A stretch of DNA of 64,000 nt. Source: Rhodobacter sp. Lineage in GTDB: Bacteria > Pseudomonadota > Alphaproteobacteria > Rhodobacterales > Rhodobacteraceae. Made by a program: the position numbers and the translations under genes. Each line of letters begins with the position of its first letter. Within the stretch, counting starts at the first letter, position 1. Below the pieces are notes generated by a model that saw only the letters and a program-made list of their open reading frames with translations, was not told where the DNA came from and made no database searches. The DNA lies in NCBI GenBank assembly GCA_030065095.1, contig JASJDP010000016.1, positions 268,662-332,661 of the forward strand, written 5' to 3'. This document shows positions 29,763 through 38,672 of this stretch, piece by piece.

Positions 29763-30119
29763 TGTCCGCCGGGGCCAACTTTCTTCGAAGAATTTCGCCA
29801 AGAATTTTTGAAGATTCTTGGGCCCTGGCAGATACTACGCGTTGCTTTGGGCGGCAGTGTCGACCGGGTCGAGATGCCGCTGCAGCAGCGGCGCAAGCTG
29901 GAATCGGCGGTGCGGCCTTGTCGCGACCGGTTGCGAAGCTGACGGGATGGGCGGGCTGGTGAACAACCCAAGGGCGAATTTGAGCGTTTCGGCAATCTCT
30001 AGCCGGGCATTCGGGGCGGTATTCGCGGCATCCGGCGCAAACCGGCCGGGGAATTCCGCCTATCTTCCCAAACGCGCGCCCGTAACTGCAGGATCGGGTC
30101 CTCGAAAGGAGGACACATC
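29763..30119. other. soxB-downstream gap with palindromes, no gene
   Basis: No convincing gene. 29781-29792 is the perfect palindrome TTCTTCGAAGAA, and 29798-29821 is a hairpin with 8-bp arms (CCAAGAAT ... ATTCTTGG). This AT-rich pair just after soxB may terminate or stabilise the soxB message. The rest, to the GAAAGGAGGACACATC ribosome binding site of the next gene, shows no structure. Confidence 0.5.
29781..29821. repeat. paired AT-rich palindromes after soxB
   Basis: TTCTTCGAAGAA (29781-29792, perfect) and an 8-bp-arm hairpin (29798-29821) lie 18 bp after the soxB stop. The TTCGAAGAAT/AAGAATT theme is shared by both, so they may form one composite extragenic palindrome. There is no T run typical of an intrinsic terminator. 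Confidence 0.45.
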
Positions 30120-30374
30120 ATGTCTGACGATTATCTGCGCCCGAACCCGGGCAGGGCCAGCCGCATGGCCGGTTCTGAAACGGGCGGCGGCGGATTCTGG
30201 ATCCTCGTTGCCGGGATCGCCGTCGTCCTGCTCTTCGCCGCGATCTTCATCAGCGGCAGCACGGGCCTCGATCCCGCCGGTCCCGAGATTGCGCCGGCGG
30301 GGATTGGGGACCCTGCCGATGTCGCGCCTCAATCCGGCACCCCCCCGGCCGCGCCCGTCGAGGACATCCAGTAG
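30120..30374 (+). CDS. small single-TM protein inside the sox cluster
   Basis: An 84-aa protein with a near-perfect ribosome binding site (AAAGGAGGACACATC). A short polar N terminus is followed by one transmembrane helix at residues ~26-44 (FWILVAGIAVVLLFAAIFI) and a Pro/Ala-rich, probably periplasmic tail. No family is recognised. It lies between soxB and soxD in the same direction. Whether it serves sarcosine metabolism is not known. Confidence 0.65.
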   Translation: MSDDYLRPNPGRASRMAGSETGGGGFWILVAGIAVVLLFAAIFISGSTGLDPAGPEIAPAGIGDPADVAPQSGTPPAAPVEDIQ

Positions 30375-30518
30375 CGGCCAAATCGCAGCGGACCGGGGCG
30401 CGACGCCGCCCCGGTCCACCTCTCCGGTTCCACGGACCGTGTGCGCCGCGCCGGCGTTGGTCTTGCCTTCGCGCGGTCGCGCCATATCTGGCGGCAGGCA
30501 ATCAACCGACGGCCCGCC

Positions 30519-30704
30519 ATGCACGCAATTCTCTCCCGAATACCGACCAAAGACGCCCTGCACCGCAGGCTGCCGGCCATTGCCGGCTTTACCTTCGGCG
30601 TGGCCGTCACGCTTTGTGCCGGAGCGCTGTTTTCGGTCATCTACACCGGACAGGGGCTCAGCCACGTGCCCGTCGAGATCCCGCCGGTCTACCCCAACTT
30701 TTGA
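30519..30704 (+). CDS. possible small single-TM protein upstream of soxD
   Basis: A 61-aa frame with a basic N terminus and one hydrophobic segment (AGFTFGVAVTLCAGALFSVIY, split over residues ~22-42), ending in a Pro-rich tail (VPVEIPPVYPNF). The ATG at 30519 lacks a strong ribosome binding site, and the frame is open upstream to 30441, so the start is uncertain. It is followed after 33 bp by soxD. It may be real because its topology resembles the neighbouring 84-aa protein. Confidence 0.4.
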   Translation: MHAILSRIPTKDALHRRLPAIAGFTFGVAVTLCAGALFSVIYTGQGLSHVPVEIPPVYPNF

Positions 30705-30737
30705 CCCAAGGGACGGCGGCGTCCCGGAAGGACGCCC

Positions 30738-31067
30738 ATGCTGATCCTGCACTGTCCCTATTGCGGCGTCGACGCCGACGAAACCGAGCTTTCCCCCGGC
30801 GGCGAGGCGCATCTGAAACGGGCCGGGCCAGGCACGCCGGACGATGCCTTCGAGCGCTACCTGTTCCACCGCGAAAACCCCAAGGGCGTGCATTTCGAAC
30901 GCTGGCGGCATGCCAGCGGCTGCGGCAAGTGGTTCCACGCCGCCCGCTGCACGGTGACGATGGAGGTGTTCGGCACATACCCGGCGCAGGTCACCGAGCC
31001 GCCGCAGGAGATTTGCGACAGGATCACCGGCAAACGCCCGGGCTGGTCGTGGGGGGCCTTCTCATGA
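30738..31067 (+). CDS. soxD: sarcosine oxidase subunit delta
   Basis: A 109-aa zinc subunit of sarcosine oxidase. The metal site is visible as CPYCG at residues 6-10 with a later H/C pair (WRHASGCGKWFHAARC). The ATG follows a GGAAGG ribosome binding site, and the stop overlaps the soxA start (ATGA), so the two are coupled. The size and the pattern ENPKGVHFERWRHASGCGKW (residues ~46-65) match SoxD. Confidence 0.95.
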   Translation: MLILHCPYCGVDADETELSPGGEAHLKRAGPGTPDDAFERYLFHRENPKGVHFERWRHASGCGKWFHAARCTVTMEVFGTYPAQVTEPPQEICDRITGKRPGWSWGAFS

Positions 31068-34000
31068 GCACGCGGCTGGCATCAGGCGGGCGTCTGCTCG
31101 ACCGCAGCAAGGCGGTGGACTTCACCTTCAACGGCAAGCGCATGCGGGGCTTTGCCGGCGACACGCTGGCCTCGGCCCTGCTGGCCAACGGCCAGACGCT
31201 GGTCGGCCGGTCGTTCAAGTACCACCGCCCGCGCGGCATCGTCGCGAGCGGGGCGGAAGAGCCGAACGCGCTGGTGAACCTCGGCCAGGGACCACGGCAC
31301 GAGCCGAACCAGCGCGCGACCACGACCGAGCTGTTCGACGGGCTGCGCGCGACCAGCCAGAACCACTGGCCGAGCCTGGAATTCGACGTCGGCGTCATCA
31401 ACAACTACGCCAGCCGGTTCTTGCCGGCGGGGTTCTATTACAAGACCTTCATGGCGCCGCGGCCCGCCTGGAAGCATGTGTTCGAACCCTTCATCCGGCA
31501 GTCGGCGGGCCTCGGGAAGGCGCCGAAGGACCGCGACGCGGATATCTACGAACACTTCTACGCCCATGTGGACGTACTGGTGATCGGCGGCGGCATCGCC
31601 GGCCTTGCCGCCGCGCGGCAGGCCGGTGCGGCGGGGGCACGGGTTTTGCTGATCGAGCAGACCGCCCATTGGGGCGGACGTGCGCCGGTGGATGGGGCCG
31701 AGATCGACGGGATGCCAGCCGCAGAGTGGGTGAACGACACCGTCGAAGCGCTTGAGGCCGAAGAGAATATCCGCCTGCGCAGGCGCTGTATGGGGGCCGG
31801 GATCTATGATCATGGTTACGTCATGGCCTACGAGCGGCTCGGCGATCACGATCCTCAGGAGGGCCTGCCGCGGCACCGGTTGTGGAAGATCCGGGCGAAA
31901 CAGGTGGTCACGGCCACCGGCGCCATCGAGCGGCCGCTGAGTTTCGCGGGCAACGATCTGCCCGGTGTGATGCTGGCGGGTGCGATCCGGGATTACGTGG
32001 TGAACTGGGGCGTCAGCCCCGGCGACCGCACCGTGGTGGTGACCAACAACGACGATGCCTACCGCACGGCGCTGGCGCTGAAACAGGCGGGACTCGAGGT
32101 GCCCGCGATCATCGACGCCCGGCCTGCGCCGGCATCCCCCCTGATCCAGGCGGCGCGCGATCTGGGCATAAAGGTCGAGACCGGCCGCGCGGTGGCCAAG
32201 GTCAAGGGCCGCGCGCGGGTCGAGGGCGTGGCGGTTTCCGCCCAGGCGGGCGAGGGTGCGGCGCTGCAGGATATCACCTGCGATGCGGTGGCGATGTCGG
32301 GCGGCTGGTCGCCGGTGGTGCACCTGTGGTCCCATTGCGGCGGCAAGCTGGTCTGGGATGAAGAGAACGCGCATTTCCGCCCCGATGTCGCTCGGCCGCC
32401 GATCGGCGCCGACGGTGCGGGATTCGTTCGCGCTGCCGGGATCGCCAACGGGGCGATGGGCACGCGGGACGTGCTGGCCGATGCCGATGCCCAGGGGCGG
32501 GCCGCTGCGCTGGCCTGCGGGCACAAGCGGCGCAAGAAGACGGCGCCAAGCGCTGCTGCCGAAGAGGCCGCGCCGTTGGAACCGGTCTGGCTGATGCCGC
32601 AGGGTGCCGGGGCTGCCTTACGCGCCAAGATGTGGCTGGATTTCCAGAACGACGTGAAGGTGTCGGATGTGCAACTGGCCGCGCGCGAAGGGTTCGAAAG
32701 CGTCGAACACACCAAGCGCTACACCACGTTGGGCATGGCTACAGATCAAGGAAAACTCAGCAATATCAACGGTCTTGCGGTGCTTTCTCAGAGTTTGAAT
32801 GAGGAGATTCCGCAGGTTGGCACCACCACGTTCCGCCCGCCCTACACACCGATTTCGATGGGGGCGATTGCGGGTGAGGCACGAGGCGCGATCTTTCAGC
32901 CGCTGCGCCGCACGCCGATGCACGATTGGCACGCCGAAAACGGCGCCTATTGGGAACCGGTGGGCCATTGGCGGCGGCCCTATTGCTATCAGCGGCCTGG
33001 CGAAAGCGTCGAAGAGGCCGTGCAGCGCGAGGTGCGCAATACCCGCGAAAATCTCGGGCTGCTGGATGCCTCGACGCTTGGCAAGATCCTGGTGAAGGGG
33101 GCCGATGCGGGCAAGTTCCTCGACATGATGCACACCAACATGATGTCGACGCTGAAGCCGGGGCGCTGCCGCTATGGGCTGATGTGCACCGAGAACGGGT
33201 TTCTGACCGATGACGGCGTGGTGGCCCGGATCGACGACGAGACGTTCCTGTGCCACACAACCACGGGCGGCGCCGATCGGATCCATGCCCATATGGAGGA
33301 ATGGCTGCAGACCGAGTGGTGGGACTGGAAGGTCTGGACCGCGAACCTGACCGAGCAATACGCGCAGGTGGCCGTCGTCGGCCCCAAGGCCCGCGAGGTG
33401 CTGGACCTGATGGGCGGCATGGACCTGTCGGCCGGGGCGCTGCCCTTCATGGGGTGGGCCGATGGCCAGATCGGTGACTTCAAGGTCCGCGTCTACCGCA
33501 TTAGTTTCTCAGGGGAACTGTCGTTCGAGATTGCCGTCGATGCCCATCGGGGCCGGGCCTTTTGGGACGCGCTTCTCGAGGCGGGCGCCGGGTTCGGCGT
33601 GATGCCGTACGGCACCGAGGCCCTGCATATCATGCGGGCCGAGAAGGGCTTTATCATGATCGGCGACGAGACCGACGGCACGGTGATCCCGCAGGATCTG
33701 GGACTCGATTGGGCGATCTCGAAGAAAAAGACCGACTATCTGGGCAAGCGCGCGCAGGAGCGGACCCATATGACCGATCCGGACCGGTGGAAGCTGGTGG
33801 GCCTGGAAACGCTCGATGGATCGGTCCTGCCGGATGGGGCCTATGCCACCGCGCCGGACAGCAATGCCAACGGCCAGCGCAACGTGCAGGGACGCGTGAC
33901 ATCGACGTACCACTCGCCGACGCTGAACAGGGGCATCGCCATGGGGCTGGTGAAACACGGACCCGACCGCATGGGCGAGGTATTGGAGTTCCCGCGCACC

Positions 34001-34081
34001 GATGGCGGCAAAGCGGCCGTCAAGGCGAAGATCGTCAGCCCGGTCTTCTACGACCCGGACGGGGAGAAGCAGAATGTCTGA
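31064..34081 (+). CDS. soxA: sarcosine oxidase subunit alpha
   Basis: A 1005-aa subunit with an N-terminal 2Fe-2S-ferredoxin-like fold (TFNGKRMRGFAGDTLASALLANG in pieces, then YHRPRGIVASGAEEPNALV), an NAD-type Rossmann domain (VLVIGGGIAGLAAARQAG, about residue 170) and a C-terminal GcvT/aminomethyltransferase domain that passes the methyl-derived C1 unit to tetrahydrofolate. Its start overlaps soxD by four bases and its end overlaps soxG by eight. The long upstream frame (from 30614) is not part of it. Confidence 0.97.
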   Translation: MSTRLASGGRLLDRSKAVDFTFNGKRMRGFAGDTLASALLANGQTLVGRSFKYHRPRGIVASGAEEPNALVNLGQGPRHEPNQRATTTELFDGLRATSQNHWPSLEFDVGVINNYASRFLPAGFYYKTFMAPRPAWKHVFEPFIRQSAGLGKAPKDRDADIYEHFYAHVDVLVIGGGIAGLAAARQAGAAGARVLLIEQTAHWGGRAPVDGAEIDGMPAAEWVNDTVEALEAEENIRLRRRCMGAGIYDHGYVMAYERLGDHDPQEGLPRHRLWKIRAKQVVTATGAIERPLSFAGNDLPGVMLAGAIRDYVVNWGVSPGDRTVVVTNNDDAYRTALALKQAGLEVPAIIDARPAPASPLIQAARDLGIKVETGRAVAKVKGRARVEGVAVSAQAGEGAALQDITCDAVAMSGGWSPVVHLWSHCGGKLVWDEENAHFRPDVARPPIGADGAGFVRAAGIANGAMGTRDVLADADAQGRAAALACGHKRRKKTAPSAAAEEAAPLEPVWLMPQGAGAALRAKMWLDFQNDVKVSDVQLAAREGFESVEHTKRYTTLGMATDQGKLSNINGLAVLSQSLNEEIPQVGTTTFRPPYTPISMGAIAGEARGAIFQPLRRTPMHDWHAENGAYWEPVGHWRRPYCYQRPGESVEEAVQREVRNTRENLGLLDASTLGKILVKGADAGKFLDMMHTNMMSTLKPGRCRYGLMCTENGFLTDDGVVARIDDETFLCHTTTGGADRIHAHMEEWLQTEWWDWKVWTANLTEQYAQVAVVGPKAREVLDLMGGMDLSAGALPFMGWADGQIGDFKVRVYRISFSGELSFEIAVDAHRGRAFWDALLEAGAGFGVMPYGTEALHIMRAEKGFIMIGDETDGTVIPQDLGLDWAISKKKTDYLGKRAQERTHMTDPDRWKLVGLETLDGSVLPDGAYATAPDSNANGQRNVQGRVTSTYHSPTLNRGIAMGLVKHGPDRMGEVLEFPRTDGGKAAVKAKIVSPVFYDPDGEKQNV

Positions 34082-34640
34082 GCCGGTCTCTGCGCTGCAG
34101 GGCGCGATCTTCGAAGGCTTGGTGAAAGTCGAGGAAGCCGGTCCGTGCGGGATGATCACGCTGCGGGGCGATCTCGCCTCGACGCAAGTGAAGACCGCGG
34201 CCACCGGTGTTGCGGGCGTGGATTTTCCCGGGCAGGGCGAGGCGAACTGCGCGGGCGACAAGGGTCTTTGCTGGATGTCGCCCGACGAGATTCTGGTGCT
34301 GTGTCCGTACGATCAGGCCGGCGCCGGGGTTGCCGCCATCGATAAACTTCTGGCCGGCACGCATTACCTGGCGACCAACGTGTCGGACGCCCGTGCGCGG
34401 TTCGTCGTCTCGGGTCTCGACGCCCGCGAGGTCCTTGCCAAGCTGACGCCGGCCGACATGTCACCCGCGGGCTTTGCCCCGGGGCGGTTCCGCCGCACCC
34501 GCCTGGCACAGGTGCCGGCGGCGTTCTGGATGCGCGACGAGCACATGTTCGAGGTGATATGCTTCCGCTCGGTCGCGCAATATGTCTTCGACATCCTGAC
34601 GGCGGCCGCGACCCCCGGCAGCGAAGTCGGGTTTTTCTGA
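34074..34640 (+). CDS. soxG: sarcosine oxidase subunit gamma
   Basis: A 188-aa subunit whose ATG sits inside the last codons of soxA. The SoxG pattern is visible in MITLRGDLAS, CWMSPDEILVLCPY and the C-terminal SVAQYVFDILT segment. In the heterotetramer it bridges the folate-binding part. It completes the order soxB-...-soxD-soxA-soxG. No other C1-folate genes follow. Confidence 0.93.
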   Translation: MSEPVSALQGAIFEGLVKVEEAGPCGMITLRGDLASTQVKTAATGVAGVDFPGQGEANCAGDKGLCWMSPDEILVLCPYDQAGAGVAAIDKLLAGTHYLATNVSDARARFVVSGLDAREVLAKLTPADMSPAGFAPGRFRRTRLAQVPAAFWMRDEHMFEVICFRSVAQYVFDILTAAATPGSEVGFF

Positions 34641-34826
34641 GCGGGCGGATTTCCGGCGGAAGCGCCTGCGGCGCTGCATCGTTCTCCCCGTCTTCGCCTC
34701 CGGCTGCGACGGGGCCCCGCCGCCGCTTGTGCCGTTGCGGACCGGGTTCGGGGTGGCGCGGAGTGCCGATTGACGGCATTCTGCCGGAACGCCCGCCCCG
34801 GGCGCGGTCAACGGAGGGTCCGAGCG

Positions 34827-35477
34827 ATGAGGATTGGTGTTCTAGGCACCGGCATGGTGGGCCGCGCGCTGGCAACGCGGCTCGTCGGTCTGGGTCATGA
34901 CGTCAAGATGGGCAGCCGGAGTGCTGCCAGCGAGCCGGCGCAGGATTGGCTGCGGGCGCAGACGGGCACGGCCTCTGCGGGCACTTTCGCCGAGGCTGCG
35001 GCCCATGGCGAGGCGGTCTTTCTTGCCGTACGCGGCGATATCGCGCTGGACGTGCTGGATCTGGCCGGGGCTGCGCCGCTTGCCGACAAGATCCTGGTCG
35101 ACGTGTCAAACCCGCTCGATTTCTCGCGCGGCATGCCGCCGGTGCTGATCGAGGGGCTGTCGAACACCACCTCGCTGGGCGAAGAGGTTCAGAGTAAGCT
35201 GCCCGACACGCGTGTGGTCAAGACGCTCAACACCATGAACGCCGACGTGATGGTGCATCCCGACCGGGTGCCGGGCCGGTCGGATGTGTTCATCTGCGGC
35301 GAGGACGCCGCGGCCAAGGCGGCGGTGGTGCAACTTCTGAATGAATTCGGCTGGACCGGGCCCATCGACCTGGGCGGCATATCGGCCGCACGCGGGACCG
35401 AGGCCATGCTGCCGGTCTGGCTCAGGCTCTGGCAGGCGCTTGGCACGGCGGATTTCAACTTCCGCATCGTGCGATGA
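34827..35477 (+). CDS. NADPH-dependent F420-reductase-like oxidoreductase
   Basis: A 216-aa protein with an N-terminal Rossmann motif GTGMVGRALATRL (residues 7-19) and the TrkA/F420-oxidoreductase pattern, including DVSNPLDFS, VKTLNTMNADVM and FGWTGPIDLGGISAARGTE. In organisms without coenzyme F420, members of this family are generic NADP-dependent reductases of unknown substrate. The ATG at 34827 gives MRIGVLGTGMVG. It is rightward after soxG with a 186-bp gap, so it may have its own promoter. Confidence 0.85.
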   Translation: MRIGVLGTGMVGRALATRLVGLGHDVKMGSRSAASEPAQDWLRAQTGTASAGTFAEAAAHGEAVFLAVRGDIALDVLDLAGAAPLADKILVDVSNPLDFSRGMPPVLIEGLSNTTSLGEEVQSKLPDTRVVKTLNTMNADVMVHPDRVPGRSDVFICGEDAAAKAAVVQLLNEFGWTGPIDLGGISAARGTEAMLPVWLRLWQALGTADFNFRIVR

Positions 35478-35558
35478 TGCGCCTTTGGACTTGACCTTTG
35501 GGTCGGCTGCCCTCCATCAAGCGGCAGATTTCAACCGCCGCCAAAGGGGGATTAGACC

Positions 35559-36158
35559 ATGGCTTTCGAACTTCCCGATCTGCCGTATGCGCATGACGCA
35601 CTTGCCGCAGACGGCATGTCCAAGGAAACGCTGGAATACCACCACGACTTGCATCACAAGGCCTATGTCGACAACGGCAACAAGCTGATCGCGGGAACCG
35701 AGTGGGAAAACAAGTCGCTGGAAGAGATCATCACCGGCACCTACGACGCCAATGCGGTCGCCCAGAACGGCATCTTCAACAACATCAGCCAGCTTTGGAA
35801 CCACAACCAGTTCTGGGAGATGATGGGCCCCGGCGCCTCGTCGATGCCGTCCGAACTGCAGGCGGCGATCGCCGACAGCTTCGGCTCGGTCGATGCGTTC
35901 AAGGAACAGTTCACCGCGGCCGGCGTCGGCCAGTTCGGCTCGGGCTGGTGCTGGCTGGTCAAGGACGCCGATGGCGGGCTGAAGGTAACCAAGACCGAAA
36001 ACGGCGTGAACCCGCTCTGCTTCGGCCAGACCGCGCTTTTGGGCTGTGACGTGTGGGAGCATTCCTACTACATCGACTTCCGCAACAAGCGCCCGGCCTA
36101 TCTGGCGAATTTCCTCGACAACCTGGTGAACTGGGAAAACGTCGCAAGCCGGATGTAG
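35559..36158 (+). CDS. sodB: superoxide dismutase, Fe/Mn family
   Basis: A 199-aa cytoplasmic superoxide dismutase. Metal ligands are visible: H28 in EYHHDLHHKAY, the histidine of WNHNQFW, and the aspartate/histidine of DVWEHSYY. The Gln and Trp residues of the second sphere (GQFGSGWCWLV) follow the usual pattern; whether the metal is iron or manganese cannot be told here. A ribosome binding site (AAAGGGGATT) precedes the ATG. A clear intrinsic terminator follows. Confidence 0.95.
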   Translation: MAFELPDLPYAHDALAADGMSKETLEYHHDLHHKAYVDNGNKLIAGTEWENKSLEEIITGTYDANAVAQNGIFNNISQLWNHNQFWEMMGPGASSMPSELQAAIADSFGSVDAFKEQFTAAGVGQFGSGWCWLVKDADGGLKVTKTENGVNPLCFGQTALLGCDVWEHSYYIDFRNKRPAYLANFLDNLVNWENVASRM

Positions 36159-36184
36159 GGCGCGGCGAGCCGTTCGAACGATGC

Positions 36185-36214
36185 GACGCCCGCCGTCAGG
36201 CGGGCGTCCTTTTC
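36185..36214. terminator. rho-independent terminator between sodB and the convergent gene
   Basis: GACGCCCGCC-GTCA-GGCGGGCGTC is a perfect 10-bp stem with a 4-base loop, followed by CTTTTC. It ends sodB and, lying in the convergent gap, may also serve the leftward gene that ends at 36258. Confidence 0.85.
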
Positions 36215-36257
36215 ATTCTCTGATGCGGGCGCCCTGCCGGGCACCGCACCGCGCTTG

Positions 36258-38426
36258 CTACGATTCCGGTTCTTCCAGGCAGAATCCGACGCTTGTGCGC
36301 CGCCACCAATGATCGTTTTCACTGTTGACGATCGTGCGGTCGCGTCCGTGGATTTCGACGGTAAACCCGCAGGGCAACATACCCGTGGTGTCCAACTGCC
36401 AGGTACCGGACACCGGATTGCCGTAGCCGGGATCGTGATCGTCGACGTCGAAACTGACGACCGTGGAGCTCGCGCTGGTATCCTCGGCGATCAGATTGGC
36501 CGGCGACACCGCACCCAGGTACATGCTGATCGTTCCCCCTTTGGCCTCGGCGTTGGGCTCCACTCTCAGCGAGACAGAATTGAAGTGCATATCCAGCATC
36601 TCGAAGGTGCCTTCGATCTTATCGCCGATGGTGAACTTGCCACAATTGCCCGCGCCGCTGGTGATGGCGAGCATGACTTCGGGGCGGGTATTGTCCACCA
36701 CGAACGGTTTCTCGATGGTTTGGCCGAGATCCGCCTTTGTAACCGCATGCCGGAACCTCACTTGAACGGTGTGCAAGCCGTTTTTCTGTCCAGTCAGCCT
36801 TGCGACCAGCATCGGGCTTTCCAGGATCTTGGTGCTCGCCGTCGGCAAGTGCGTAAACCAGCCGTCCGGGGACGCCACTTGCGTCTCGGGCTGACTGGTG
36901 CCGTCGGTTTGTCTCACGATCTGATGGAATGAACTCGAGTAGACTTGCTGGCCGGACCCGGATGGTTCCGTAAGCAGGATCTGATACTCCAGGGGCCCCG
37001 GAGCGGACGTCACATCGACCTTGATCACGATCTGCCCACCGAACGGGCTCTGGTCCGCTTTGAACGTACCGTCGTTGTTCCAGCCGTCCGCATATCCCGT
37101 CGGTTCGATATTGCCCTTGGGAATATTGCCGATTGAGTGCAGGGTGATACCAAGCTCTCCGACGGGTGCGCCTTCGGGCAGCGGCTCGACCTCGATCCAG
37201 CTTTCGAGCCAGTTGCCGAACTTGGGGTTGTAGGTCTCGTCTCCGGGCGTCGGCTTGGTGTTCCATGACAGGATCGCCCGCACCCGCGCCTTGCCGGTAT
37301 TGCACCATTCCTGGCGGTGACCGTCCAGATCGACGGGATGCGACACCTGATACCAAAGCCCGCCTGCGGGAAGCGGAGAGATGTCGTGAACCTCGACCTC
37401 GGACGTGCCCTGATATTCCCAGCCGCTGCCGAAATCGACATAGAAGGCCACGTATTCCTTGCTGCCTTTGTCGCAAAGACCGCCCGAGAACCCGTAGGGC
37501 TTCTTGACCTGAACGATGCCGTAAAGCTCTCGCGCAGCGCGGTCGAGACCGACGCAGTGCAACTGCTCATAGGTCATGTCGGACGCCAGCCCGACATACT
37601 GATCGGTCATCTCGCCGATATCAAATCCCAAGGACTTGAACTTCTTGGCCTCGTTCGTCGCGTCGAAACTCGACGGCTTGGCCGCAAGCTTCTGCATCTT
37701 GGGCATCAGCGCCCGCAGCGCGGTCTTCTGGTCCGACCGGTCGATCGCTTTCAGCTGTTTCGACAGCGACAGCGCCTTTTTCGGCGGCAGCGGAAACGGC
37801 TTTGCCGCCGCCTTGACCTTCTCGATCATGACCGGGTCGATCTTTTCCGGAATGCCGATCTGAAAGCCCTCGAACAAAAGCTCGAGGTTGGGCAACGGTT
37901 CCAGCTGGATATCGGCCTCGAGCACGTTGCCCCAGACCGGCGGCCAATCGGGTTGGTTTTCCGGCGGGATGTCATCCCAGGACAGAATCGCACGGACCTT
38001 GGGCAACACCGCGTCCTTGTAGCAAAATGCCCGCTTCACCGGGTCCAGCGCGACCTTGACCGCATACACGAAATCCTCCGGCATCCCGAAATCGTGCACG
38101 TTGAAACTGCCGACACCTGAATCGACCCAAGTTCCGTCGCCGTAGTCGACATAGAACCGCACATACTCGAACGAGCCGGGCGAACACGGCCCGCCGGAAT
38201 ACCCGGATTGCTGTTTGATCTTCACCGTCGCCGAAAGAAGATCGTTCAGCGGGTTGAAGCCGATGCAGGTCAGTTCCTCGTAATGCGTGTCCCCAATCAA
38301 CTCGAAGACCGGTGGCTGTATCTCCTGCACCCCCATCTTTGACAGGGTGCCGAAGAAATTCGGATTCTCCAGCAGCCGCATCTTAAAGTCGCTGCGGTAC
38401 TGGATCTTGTCTTTCGACGTCGCCAT
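36258..38426 (-). CDS. 722-aa protein with an internally duplicated domain, function unknown
   Basis: A large soluble protein without signal peptide or membrane segment. Two copies of a ~130-residue unit are visible: residues ~49-178 and ~286-417. Both contain YE-L-C-G, SGG-C-GS-EYV-FYVD, VHD, RAILSW and EPLP, with a conserved cysteine in SGG-C. A charged linker (~195-285) separates them, and the C-terminal third (~420-722) is beta-strand-rich with no family I recognise. I recall similar unassigned proteins in distant bacteria. Its ATG at 38426 and downstream reading are clean; it has no operon partner. Confidence 0.85.
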   Translation of the reverse strand: MATSKDKIQYRSDFKMRLLENPNFFGTLSKMGVQEIQPPVFELIGDTHYEELTCIGFNPLNDLLSATVKIKQQSGYSGGPCSPGSFEYVRFYVDYGDGTWVDSGVGSFNVHDFGMPEDFVYAVKVALDPVKRAFCYKDAVLPKVRAILSWDDIPPENQPDWPPVWGNVLEADIQLEPLPNLELLFEGFQIGIPEKIDPVMIEKVKAAAKPFPLPPKKALSLSKQLKAIDRSDQKTALRALMPKMQKLAAKPSSFDATNEAKKFKSLGFDIGEMTDQYVGLASDMTYEQLHCVGLDRAARELYGIVQVKKPYGFSGGLCDKGSKEYVAFYVDFGSGWEYQGTSEVEVHDISPLPAGGLWYQVSHPVDLDGHRQEWCNTGKARVRAILSWNTKPTPGDETYNPKFGNWLESWIEVEPLPEGAPVGELGITLHSIGNIPKGNIEPTGYADGWNNDGTFKADQSPFGGQIVIKVDVTSAPGPLEYQILLTEPSGSGQQVYSSSFHQIVRQTDGTSQPETQVASPDGWFTHLPTASTKILESPMLVARLTGQKNGLHTVQVRFRHAVTKADLGQTIEKPFVVDNTRPEVMLAITSGAGNCGKFTIGDKIEGTFEMLDMHFNSVSLRVEPNAEAKGGTISMYLGAVSPANLIAEDTSASSTVVSFDVDDHDPGYGNPVSGTWQLDTTGMLPCGFTVEIHGRDRTIVNSENDHWWRRTSVGFCLEEPES

Positions 38427-38672
38427 GAGTGCCTCCCATCCTGACGTGTCAGTGAACCGGCGCTTTCTGCGCCCCGGCCGGACTTTGGCCGGACACGCAA
38501 CCTATCCGGGCATGGCAGGCCGAAACTTGATCTCACTCAAAGGGAGAATACTTTTTAGAAACAAACGTTTAAGATGAATGCCGGCGGCACCTTTTCATTG
38601 CGAAAATCCACGGTTAAACGCGTGCAACGCAATGGAAGCCCACTATAAGGGGCGGGCCTGTGGAGTTCGGGA
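38427..38672. other. divergent intergenic region
   Basis: A 246-bp gap between the leftward 722-aa gene and rarD. It contains a short AT-rich segment (about 38535-38580) and a CCGGCCGGACTTTGGCCGG inverted repeat at about 38475-38495. No gene. It probably holds the two divergent promoters. Confidence 0.4.
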
